Shown piece by piece: positions 17,674 to 25,615 of a stretch of 64,000 nucleotides of DNA; position 1 is the stretch's first letter; every line of letters starts with the position of its first letter. This stretch comes from Marinobacter sp. F4218 (GTDB lineage: Bacteria; Pseudomonadota; Gammaproteobacteria; Pseudomonadales; Oleiphilaceae), in NCBI RefSeq assembly GCF_019443085.1, contig NZ_JAHZIL010000003.1, positions 1,364,001-1,428,000 of the forward strand, in the 5' to 3' direction. The notes beneath the pieces are model-generated. The model was not told where the DNA came from and did not search any database. It worked only from the letters and a program-made list of their open reading frames with translations. A program made the translations under genes and the position numbers.

Positions 17674-19374
17674 ATGAACGCACGGCAGCCCCATCCCGAG
17701 AGTCAGACCGGCAATACCGAAGACCGGTATCTGGCCAGCACCCACGACGTGGTGAACCAACCGCCAGCACTTGAGGACTACAACCTCTTCGAGCAGGACA
17801 TGGCCCTGCAGGAAGCGGCCACTCGGGAAGGGGCCAGCTGGGCCGAGGATGACCTGAAACGGTTTGGCGCTCTGGCGGGTGCCGCGAACACTATCGATCT
17901 TGGGTTCCGTGCCAACAACAACAAGCCGGTGTTCAACACCCATGATCGGTTCGGGCATCGCATCGACGAGGTGGATTTCCATCCGGCCTATCATGAGCTG
18001 ATGGCTATCGCCATGGAGCATGGCCTGCACAGCAGCCCCTGGACCCATCCGGGCACGGGAGCGCACGTTGCCCGGGCCGCCAAGTACTACATGCATTCCC
18101 AGGTGGAAGCGGCCCACTGTTGCCCGATCACAATGACGTTCGCTGCCATACCCTCAATCCGGAAACAGCCGAACCTTGCCCGGGACTGGGAACAGAGGAT
18201 CCTCGCCAACAGCTACGACCCCCGCAACCTTCCCGACGGCCAGAAAGCCTCGGTGACCATCGGTATGGCGATGACCGAGAAACAGGGCGGCAGTGACGTT
18301 CGCGCCAATAGCACCAAAGCCTACCCGGTAGGTCTTGAGGGTCCGGGCCAGGCCTACGAACTGGTCGGCCACAAATGGTTTGTCTCGGCCCCGATGTGCG
18401 ACGCTTTCCTGGTGCTGGCGCAGTCCCGCGGCGGCCTGTCCTGCTTTCTCATGCCCCGCTGGCGGCCGGATGGCAGCAAGAACCCGTGGCAGATTCAACG
18501 CCTCAAGAACAAGATGGGCAATGTGGCCAACGCCTCCAGCGAGGCCGAGTTGCGAGGCGCCCTGGGCTGGATGGTCGGCGAAGAGGGCCGGGGCGTACCC
18601 ACGATCATCGAGATGGTGGCCATGACCCGCTTTGACTGCATGATCGGCAGTTCCGCCGGCATGCGCCAGGCCGTGGCCCAGGCCACTCACCACTGCCGCC
18701 ATCGCAGCGCTTTCGGCAATCGCCTGATCGATCAGCCCCTGATGCAGAATGTACTGGCCGATCTGGCCCTCGAAAGCGAAGCGGCGCTGGCCTACACCAT
18801 GCGCATTGGCCGGGCGCTGGACAGTCAAGGTCAGGAACACGAACGCCTGCTGGCTCGCCTGGCGACCCCGGTGGGCAAATACTGGATCTGCAAGCGGTCT
18901 CCGAATCACGCCTACGAAGCCATGGAGTGCATTGGTGGCAGCGGCGTGATGGAGGACTGCATCATGCCCCGGCTGTTCCGGGAGTCTCCGGTCAATGCGA
19001 TCTGGGAAGGCAGTGGCAATATCCAGTGCCTGGACACCCTGCGCGCCCTGCAGAAAGAACCGGACACGCTGGACGCCTTCTTCCGCGAAGCGGCCCTGGC
19101 GCGGGGAGCCGACGCCCGTTTTGACCGGTTCCTGGCCCAGTTGCAGAACGACTTTGCCGACATCAGCGACTTCCAGTACCGGGCCCGCAATCTGGTCGAT
19201 CGCATGGCCCTGGCGCTGCAGGCCGCCCTGCTGTTGCAGCATTCGGACCCGGCGGTCGCCGATGCCTTTTGCGCCACCCGCCTGGAAGCCGGCGGCGGGC
19301 TCAACTACGGCAACCTGCCCTCAGGGACGGACGCCGCCGCCATTATCAAACGTGCAACACCTGTAGTAGGCTAG
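17674..19374 (+). CDS. Acyl-CoA dehydrogenase of the AidB type
   Basis: A 566-residue flavoprotein of the acyl-CoA dehydrogenase superfamily. Family features are MTEKQGGSDVRANS (flavin/adenine region), HKWFVSAP and, near the C-terminus, ECIGGSGVMEDCIMPRLFRESPVNAIWEGSGNIQ, the pattern found in AidB. E. coli AidB belongs to the adaptive response to alkylation and has weak isovaleryl-CoA dehydrogenase activity, but many AidB relatives are catabolic enzymes. Here it is coupled to a TetR regulator rather than to ada, which favours a metabolic role. Length is as in AidB (about 540-560). Confidence 0.88.
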   Translation: MNARQPHPESQTGNTEDRYLASTHDVVNQPPALEDYNLFEQDMALQEAATREGASWAEDDLKRFGALAGAANTIDLGFRANNNKPVFNTHDRFGHRIDEVDFHPAYHELMAIAMEHGLHSSPWTHPGTGAHVARAAKYYMHSQVEAAHCCPITMTFAAIPSIRKQPNLARDWEQRILANSYDPRNLPDGQKASVTIGMAMTEKQGGSDVRANSTKAYPVGLEGPGQAYELVGHKWFVSAPMCDAFLVLAQSRGGLSCFLMPRWRPDGSKNPWQIQRLKNKMGNVANASSEAELRGALGWMVGEEGRGVPTIIEMVAMTRFDCMIGSSAGMRQAVAQATHHCRHRSAFGNRLIDQPLMQNVLADLALESEAALAYTMRIGRALDSQGQEHERLLARLATPVGKYWICKRSPNHAYEAMECIGGSGVMEDCIMPRLFRESPVNAIWEGSGNIQCLDTLRALQKEPDTLDAFFREAALARGADARFDRFLAQLQNDFADISDFQYRARNLVDRMALALQAALLLQHSDPAVADAFCATRLEAGGGLNYGNLPSGTDAAAIIKRATPVVG

Positions 19375-19402
19375 TCCGATCCCATTCTGAGCACGGATCA
19401 CT

Positions 19403-19741
19403 ATGTCTGAAGCCCTCCGAAAACTGCTGAGCCAGCCTGGCCCGCAACCGGTGATCACGCCCCACGTGGGCGTCCTCACCCTGCACTTCCAGCTGTACGG
19501 CTGCGAAGATCTCAAGGCCAAACGCAAGGTATTTACAGCCCTGCGCGCGGTCTGGGGCAGAGAGCCGGATCTGGCGGTGTCCGAAACCGCGGACCAGGAC
19601 GCTCTGGACTGTGCAACCTGGACCATTGCGGCACTCGGCACCTCGTCCCAGCAGATTACCCAGCGCCTCGACCAGGTTGAAAAAGCCATCGAGGAACGGG
19701 TGGATGCTGCCATACTGGATATCCACCGGGAAATTCTCTGA
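19403..19741 (+). CDS. DUF503 (YlxP-like) family protein
   Basis: A 112-residue protein. Its core, VGVLTLHFQLYGCEDLKAKRKVFTALRAVWGREPDLAVSE split over about residues 22-62, matches the DUF503 pattern (a hydrophobic strand, LK-KR helix, then a strand ending AE/SE followed by DQD). The family has a ferredoxin-like fold and is often found near ribosome maturation genes in Firmicutes; its function is not known. Start at ATG 19403. It lies 28 bases behind the AidB-type gene and may be on the same transcript. Confidence 0.72.
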   Translation: MSEALRKLLSQPGPQPVITPHVGVLTLHFQLYGCEDLKAKRKVFTALRAVWGREPDLAVSETADQDALDCATWTIAALGTSSQQITQRLDQVEKAIEERVDAAILDIHREIL

Positions 19742-19933
19742 CCTGCCGCGCGCACTGGAACGGGGCCTTGTGGCGTAACGTCTTCTCACGCCGTATACTA
19801 CGCCCCCTCAGGGATGCCAGTGCGCCTGCCTGCTACAGGCGGCGAGTTACCAACGCCGGATCAACACTTCGGCAATATCCGTCGGGCATCCGGAACCGGC
19901 CCTGCGGATGACCACTGATTACGTGTGGTACCT

Positions 19934-21610
19934 ATGACCGGAAAGAAAAAATCCGCCCAGGCCTCGGTTGAGGCCATGTATCGCGTGTTCACGGTGCCCG
20001 AGGCCCCGGAATCCACGCTGAGCCGGATCGACCAGAACATCTCCAGAAATCTTGCAGGCTTCCTGCAGGAGCATATCGTTGCGGTTGAACGGGACCTATC
20101 GGAAGTAGAGAAGAATTTCTCCGACTACGCGATCCCCGAAAAACCCGTGTTCGTATCCGAGCAGGCCCAGTTCCTGCTCGATAAACTGGTGGCCAATTCC
20201 GTTCATACCGCCTCCCCGGCCTTCATTGGCCACATGACCTCAGCGCTGCCGTATTTCATGCTGCCGCTGTCCAAGATCATGATTGCGCTGAACCAGAATC
20301 TGGTGAAAACCGAGACTTCCAAGGCGTTCACACCCATGGAACGTCAGGTCCTCGGCATGATTCACCGCCTGGTGTACGAAGAGGACGGCGCTTTCTATCG
20401 CAAGTGGATGCACAACCCCCGCTATGCCCTGGGCGCCATGTGCTCCGGCGGCACCATTGCCAACCTGACAGCACTCTGGGTGGCCCGCAACCGTGCCTTC
20501 CCGGCCGAAGGCAACTTCCGTGGTCTGCATCAGGAAGGTCTGTTCCGGGCCCTGAAATACTACGGCTATGAAGGAGCGGCAATCGTGGTATCCCGCCGGG
20601 GCCACTACTCACTGCGCAAGGCCGCCGATGTGCTGGGCCTGGGCCGGGAGTCGCTGGTGCCGGTGGATACAGACGATGAAAACCGCATCCAGACCGACGC
20701 TCTGCGCGACAAATGCCTGGAACTTCAGCGCCAGAAGATCAAGGTCATGGCCATCTGTGGGGTAGCAGGCACCACCGAGACCGGCAACGTCGATCCGCTC
20801 GACGGAATGGCGGACATCGCCCGGGAATTCGGCGCCCATTTCCATGTGGATGCGGCCTGGGGAGGCCCAACCCTGTTCTCACGAACCCACAAGCACTTGC
20901 TCCGGGGCATTGAGAAGGCCGACTCAGTCACCTTCGATGCCCACAAACAGCTTTACGTGCCCATGGGCGTCGGTCTGGTGGTCTTCAAGGACCCGAGCCT
21001 GGCCAGCGCCGTAGAACACCATGCCCAGTACATCATCCGGAAGGGTTCCCGGGACCTGGGCAGCACCACCCTGGAGGGTTCACGCCCAGGCATGTCGATG
21101 CTGATCCATTCCGGCCTGAAGATCCTGGCGCGGGAAGGCTACGAGATTCTGATCGATCAGGGCATCGACAAGGCCAAGACGTTTGCCGGGATGATAGAGG
21201 ACGAACCGGACTTTGAACTGGTCACCCGACCGGAGCTGAACATCCTCACCTACCGCTACTGCCCGGAAAATGTCCAGAAGGCCCTGGCAATGGCGGACCC
21301 ACTGCAGGCGGAGAAGCTCAACACCTGCCTTAACCGCATCACCAAGTTTATCCAGAAAACCCAGCGGGAGCGGGGCAAGGCGTTTGTCTCACGAACCCGA
21401 CTGGAACCATCACGCTACTATCACTTCCCGTGCATCGTGTTCCGGGTGGTGCTGGCGAACCCGCTGACCACGCGGGAGATTCTGACGGATATTCTGGCTG
21501 AACAGCGGGAACTGTCGACGGATGAGGGGATTCAGGACGAGATGAGCATTCTGCATCAGATGGCCGATGCAGTGCTGAAACAGGGCCAACTTGGTGCCAG
21601 ACAGGCCTGA
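19934..21610 (+). CDS. panP: Pyridoxal-dependent aspartate 1-decarboxylase (PanP)
   Basis: A 558-residue group II PLP decarboxylase. Conserved features are HTASPAFIGHMTSALPYFMLPLS... near the N-terminus, HVDAAWGG with the PLP-contacting Asp, and FDAHKQLYVPMG with the Schiff-base Lys. The N-terminal block from SVEAMYRVFTVPEAPESTL through NLVKTETSKAFTPMERQVLGM is characteristic of PanP of Vibrio and relatives, which makes beta-alanine from aspartate in place of the pyruvoyl enzyme PanD. ATG 19934 is favoured; a GTG three codons upstream is equally possible as the ribosome site is weak. Beta-alanine feeds coenzyme A synthesis, complementing coaBC and coaD in the window. Confidence 0.88.
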   Translation: MTGKKKSAQASVEAMYRVFTVPEAPESTLSRIDQNISRNLAGFLQEHIVAVERDLSEVEKNFSDYAIPEKPVFVSEQAQFLLDKLVANSVHTASPAFIGHMTSALPYFMLPLSKIMIALNQNLVKTETSKAFTPMERQVLGMIHRLVYEEDGAFYRKWMHNPRYALGAMCSGGTIANLTALWVARNRAFPAEGNFRGLHQEGLFRALKYYGYEGAAIVVSRRGHYSLRKAADVLGLGRESLVPVDTDDENRIQTDALRDKCLELQRQKIKVMAICGVAGTTETGNVDPLDGMADIAREFGAHFHVDAAWGGPTLFSRTHKHLLRGIEKADSVTFDAHKQLYVPMGVGLVVFKDPSLASAVEHHAQYIIRKGSRDLGSTTLEGSRPGMSMLIHSGLKILAREGYEILIDQGIDKAKTFAGMIEDEPDFELVTRPELNILTYRYCPENVQKALAMADPLQAEKLNTCLNRITKFIQKTQRERGKAFVSRTRLEPSRYYHFPCIVFRVVLANPLTTREILTDILAEQRELSTDEGIQDEMSILHQMADAVLKQGQLGARQA

Positions 21611-21758
21611 GGCCTCACTGGCGCGGAAACCGCAAAGAAGTCGGGTAACTGACCACAACACGCTGTGAACACATCCCTGTGCGCTCGGCTCCGTCATCCA
21701 TGGCTCCGCACGGTTGTGGTCGGTTATCCGCCTCCCTCACTGAGGATCAAGGCTGACT

Positions 21759-22025
21759 TCAGTAAAGCGCCTCTTCGTCATCCAGCACTTCGTGAATGAT
21801 CTCCAGGAACATGTGATCCGCATCGCTCCAGCTCTCAGGGATCCGGATCGTGGTATTGGCGCTGATCTCCCGGGCAATGATCTCGTTCGCATTCGGCTCA
21901 TTGCGATGCTTGCGGGCAATCTCCATGGACTTGACGGCGATGGTCGGCTCACTCAGCACTTTCTTGATGAACACTCGCAGCTCATCAATGGTCTTGGCCT
22001 GCCGGCTCTCTACAGATGAACTCAT
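21759..22025 (-). CDS. Small conserved-looking protein of unknown function
   Basis: An 88-residue, mostly helical, charged protein (SSSVESRQAKTIDELRVFIK at the start, a Trp-containing acidic C-terminus EIIHEVLDDEEALY). No signal peptide, membrane segment, cysteine or familiar motif is visible. It is convincing as a gene: ATG at 22025 follows GGAG, codon use matches the neighbours, and it occupies an otherwise empty gap. It lies convergent to panP, with the PiT transporter gene behind it on the minus strand. Confidence 0.65.
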   Translation of the reverse strand: MSSSVESRQAKTIDELRVFIKKVLSEPTIAVKSMEIARKHRNEPNANEIIAREISANTTIRIPESWSDADHMFLEIIHEVLDDEEALY

Positions 22026-22124
22026 ACTTCACTCCACGGACAAATATGGATGCCAGAGGGGCGTGCTCGCCCCTTACCTTCAAATAGTATGACCAAACTG
22101 ACGGGCTGCAACCAGCCCGGTCGA

Positions 22125-23684
22125 TCAGATCAGCAACCCGCGCAGGGTGAAGAACAGGATCGCCGCCATGATGGCCGAGGCCGGCACGGTGATGATCCAG
22201 GCCGCCGCAATCTTCATCAGATGTGAACGCTTGACCATTTCTTCCCGATAGATCTTTTTCAGACGCTTGCGCTCGGATTTCACCAGCGGTACCTGCTTAT
22301 TCTTCTTGGCCTGCTTCAGCAGCTTTTCCATTTCCTCGACCGAGGCATTGCGGAAATCATCCAGGAAGGGTTTCAGGCGCTCCTGCTCCTCCGGATCATG
22401 ATGTTCCATGATCTTGTGCAGCTGGGTCGCGTAGTTGGACTTCAGATACTCGCGCAGGAAACCGACGCCGAATACCCCGCCAAGCGCGATGTGGGTGGAA
22501 CTGACCGGCAGACCGAGCTGAGAAGCCAGAATCACCGTCAGTGCCGCCGACAGGGCGACACAGAACGCGCGGGTCTTGTCCAGTTCGGTGATTTCGCTGC
22601 CCACGGTCTTGATCAGGCGCGGACCGAACAGCATCAGGCCGACGGCGATACCCAGCGCGCCGACCAGCATCACCCACAGCGGGATACTGGCTGCCGTTAC
22701 CACCCCACCCGAGGCCAGGGCATCGTTGATCGCCGCCAGCGGGCCAATCGCGTTGGCAACGTCGTTAGCACCGTGCGCAAAGCTCAGCAGGGCAGCGGCA
22801 AAGATCAGGGGCCAGGTAAACAGTGAGCTTACGCCCACGGCGCTGTTTTCCATGGTGGCCGCCCGGCGATTCACCATGGTGCGGACCAGCACATAGGCCA
22901 GGGCTGCCGCCACCAGACCAATCAGTGACGCCTCCAGGAAGTCGACCTTCACGACCTTCTTGACGCCCTTGATCATCAGGTAGGTCCCGAAGGCCCACGC
23001 CATAATGGCCACCAGCAGGGGCACAAAGGTGCGCGCCGCAGGAACGACATCCTTGCGATACAGCACCGTTTTCTTGATCGCGAACAGGAACAGCGCGGCC
23101 AGCGCGCCCCCGAGAACCGGTGAGATGACCCAGCTGGCGGCGATCTTGCTCATTACCGCCCAATCTGCGATGCCCCAGCCGCCGGCGGCAATGCCTGCAC
23201 CCAGGACGCCGCCAACAATGGAGTGCGTGGTCGAGACCGGCGCCCCCATCCAGGTCGCCAGATTGAGCCACAGCGCCCCGGCCAGGAGCGCAGCGGTCAT
23301 CAGCCAGACGAAGGCCTGACTGTCAGCCAGGGACGTCGGGTCGATGATGCCGCCCTTGATGGTCGACACCACTTCGCCACCGGCAATCAGGGCGCCGCTG
23401 GCCTCGAAGATGGCGGCGATAACGATTGCACCCCCAAGGGTCAGCGCCCCGGAGCCAACTGCAGGCCCCACGTTATTGGCAACGTCGTTGGCGCCGATGT
23501 TGATTGCCATGTAGCCACCGATAACGGCAGCCGCCATTAACAGCATGCTGTTAGGCATTCCCTGGCTGAAAGAACCAACGGTCAGCCATATGCCGAGTAG
23601 AAACAGCAGGCTGAATCCGACCCTGTATCGTTCCGTGGAAGGGCTGGTGAGAAGAGTATCCAGAAATCCGGTTGAACGGGCCAT
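22125..23684 (-). CDS. pitA: PiT-family inorganic phosphate transporter
   Basis: A 519-residue integral membrane protein with about eleven hydrophobic segments. The duplicated PiT signature appears twice: GANDVANNVGPAVGSG in the first half and GANDVANAIGPLAAI in the second. Such carriers move metal-phosphate complexes with protons, or phosphate with Na+ in marine bacteria. A charged cytoplasmic stretch rich in Lys/Glu (HKIMEHHDPEEQERLKPF then KQAKKNKQVPLVK) lies before the last membrane segment, an extension longer than in E. coli PitA. The start MARSTGFLDTLL at 23684 fits the family. No Pho box was found before it. Confidence 0.92.
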   Translation of the reverse strand: MARSTGFLDTLLTSPSTERYRVGFSLLFLLGIWLTVGSFSQGMPNSMLLMAAAVIGGYMAINIGANDVANNVGPAVGSGALTLGGAIVIAAIFEASGALIAGGEVVSTIKGGIIDPTSLADSQAFVWLMTAALLAGALWLNLATWMGAPVSTTHSIVGGVLGAGIAAGGWGIADWAVMSKIAASWVISPVLGGALAALFLFAIKKTVLYRKDVVPAARTFVPLLVAIMAWAFGTYLMIKGVKKVVKVDFLEASLIGLVAAALAYVLVRTMVNRRAATMENSAVGVSSLFTWPLIFAAALLSFAHGANDVANAIGPLAAINDALASGGVVTAASIPLWVMLVGALGIAVGLMLFGPRLIKTVGSEITELDKTRAFCVALSAALTVILASQLGLPVSSTHIALGGVFGVGFLREYLKSNYATQLHKIMEHHDPEEQERLKPFLDDFRNASVEEMEKLLKQAKKNKQVPLVKSERKRLKKIYREEMVKRSHLMKIAAAWIITVPASAIMAAILFFTLRGLLI

Positions 23685-23892
23685 AACAGATTGGGTCTCG
23701 TTTGGTCTGAATGGGGAAACTGCGACAGTTACGCGCCGCAACTATAAATTTTTTGACATCAAATTGAAATAAACGGGGGTATAGCTCACCCAGATCACAC
23801 AATGAGTAGCCAAAGGATGCATTCTTTACGGGAACTGCCCCATAATTCCGGGAAAAAGCGTCAAAACTATAATAACTCCAGTTAAGGCTCAC

Positions 23893-24990
23893 ATGACCGA
23901 CCAAACTTCATCCGGCCAACGGGCCGTCGGCGAGCGCGAGGACGCCCAGGTATCGCGACTGATCACCTGGTTGTCGGTAATGGCCATTGCGTTCCTGATC
24001 GGTATCGGCGCCAAGGCGTGGTATGCGGGCCACAACACCCACGCTTGGGTACTCTGGTCGTTTGTGCTGGTGGTCGCCGCCAACATGGCCTGGTTTGCCC
24101 ACACCGGCGACCGCACCGCCCAGAAAGGTGGCCTGCTCCTGGTTGTCGGCCTGTTGTTTACCTACCTGATTGCCTCGGGTGGCGAGAGCAATACCGGCCC
24201 GCTGTGGTTCTATGTGTTCCCACCGTTGCTGTTCTATCTGACCAACCTCAAGACCGGAACCGCTGTGCTGCTGTTCTGTTACCTGGTTGCGGTCATTGTC
24301 TTCCAGTTCCCCGGAATGCCCCTGGTTTCAACTGAATACAGTACCGACTTTAAGATCCGGTTCTTTGCCACCCTGACCTTCGAATCCATTCTCTGCTTCG
24401 TGCTCGAGGCCAGCCGCCTGAAAGCCCGCAACGAACTGGTGGCACTGGCAGAAACCCATGAGCATGCTGCCAAGACCGACGAACTCACCGGTCTGTCCAA
24501 CCGCCGGGACATGCAGAACCGGCTGGGCGCTGAATTTTCCCGGTACCGGCGCTCCGGTCATCATTTCTCGATTGCGTTGATCGACCTGGACCTGTTCAAG
24601 GCCATCAACGATCGCTTTGGCCACGACGCCGGCGACGCGGTGTTGAGGGAATTTTCCACTCTGATGAAAGCCATCATTCGCCAGACCGACGTGGCGGCGC
24701 GCTGGGGTGGCGAGGAGTTTCTGCTGCTGTTGCCCGACACCTCGCTGCTCCAGGCGCTGACCCTGGCTGAGCGACTTCGCTCGGAAGTGGCCAGCACCCG
24801 GTTCCAGTTCCGCGGTGCCGACCTGCCGGTCACCATCAGCGCCGGCGTCTGTTCCATCGCCAAGGCCGGCTCAATCGACGAGTTGCTCAAGCAGGTAGAT
24901 GTGCATCTCTACAATGCCAAGGAAGCCGGCCGGAACCGCATAGCGCCCAGGGTTCGCAGCCGGGATGCGAGCACTGCCGGAACGGCCTGA
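23893..24990 (+). CDS. Membrane-bound diguanylate cyclase (GGDEF)
   Basis: A 365-residue protein with about six N-terminal transmembrane helices (residues 20-180), a short coiled linker, and a C-terminal GGDEF domain (about 195-355). The active-site motif is GGEEF near residue 274, and the substrate-site region reads IDLDLFKAINDRFGHDAGD, so it should be an active cyclase making c-di-GMP from two GTP. No RxxD product-inhibition motif is obvious just upstream of GGEEF. It is transcribed away from the PiT gene. Input signal unknown; the membrane part resembles MASE-like sensors but I cannot name the type. Confidence 0.92.
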   Translation: MTDQTSSGQRAVGEREDAQVSRLITWLSVMAIAFLIGIGAKAWYAGHNTHAWVLWSFVLVVAANMAWFAHTGDRTAQKGGLLLVVGLLFTYLIASGGESNTGPLWFYVFPPLLFYLTNLKTGTAVLLFCYLVAVIVFQFPGMPLVSTEYSTDFKIRFFATLTFESILCFVLEASRLKARNELVALAETHEHAAKTDELTGLSNRRDMQNRLGAEFSRYRRSGHHFSIALIDLDLFKAINDRFGHDAGDAVLREFSTLMKAIIRQTDVAARWGGEEFLLLLPDTSLLQALTLAERLRSEVASTRFQFRGADLPVTISAGVCSIAKAGSIDELLKQVDVHLYNAKEAGRNRIAPRVRSRDASTAGTA

Positions 24991-25078
24991 TCTTGAGCGG
25001 TAAACCTGCTGCGATTATGATCGGACGCCTACTCCGCCCCGTAAACCCCGGGGAAATACCGAACTGACAGGAAAAGAA

Positions 25079-25525
25079 ATGACAAGCATGCGAATTCTGG
25101 TGGGCAGCGTCTACGGCGGTGCCTTGTTGACCGCGCGGGCAATCAAAGAGAGCCTGGAGACCGAGGGGCATCGGGTAACGGTGCTGGAGCACCCGGTTCT
25201 GGAGGACATCACCGGAAACGAGGACGCCCTGCTGGTGTGCACATCGACCACCGGCCAGGGCGAGGTGCCCGCCAACCTGCTGCCATTTTATGTCGATCTT
25301 CGCGACCGGCTGCCCCAGCAACCGGGTCGCCCCTTCGGGGTCATTGTCCTGGGCGACAGCTCCTACGGAGATACCTTCTGCGGCGCCGGCGACCTTATGG
25401 AAGAAGCCCTCAGCGAGACCGCTGCCCGCAAAGTCGGCGACACCTTGCGCATTGATGCCCTGGAAACCATGGAGCCTGAGGCCGAAGCGCTGCCGTGGGT
25501 GAGGCAGTGGCTCACCCAGCTATGA
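25079..25525 (+). CDS. mioC: MioC-like flavodoxin
   Basis: A 148-residue single-domain flavodoxin. The FMN phosphate loop is GSVYGGALLTARAI (residues about 9-22), then CTSTTGQGEVPANLLPF and VLGDSSYGDTFCGAGDLMEEAL, the second and third flavin-binding loops in the pattern seen in MioC and sulfite reductase flavodoxin domains. Such proteins donate electrons to enzymes such as biotin synthase. The ATG at 25079 follows AGGAAAAG. It stands alone between two c-di-GMP genes. Confidence 0.85.
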   Translation: MTSMRILVGSVYGGALLTARAIKESLETEGHRVTVLEHPVLEDITGNEDALLVCTSTTGQGEVPANLLPFYVDLRDRLPQQPGRPFGVIVLGDSSYGDTFCGAGDLMEEALSETAARKVGDTLRIDALETMEPEAEALPWVRQWLTQL

Positions 25526-25615
25526 ACCCCGGCTGGCGAGAGCATCACAATTGCAGTCGCTGACGCTTGAGCCGTTTCCGGTGAACGGCCATACTCGCGC
25601 TTACAACGAGACTGA

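Noticed and set aside
18154..19242. A long frame antisense to the AidB-type gene
   Set aside because: The plus-strand frame carries clear dehydrogenase motifs; the antisense product is His/Gly/Gln-rich and family-less.
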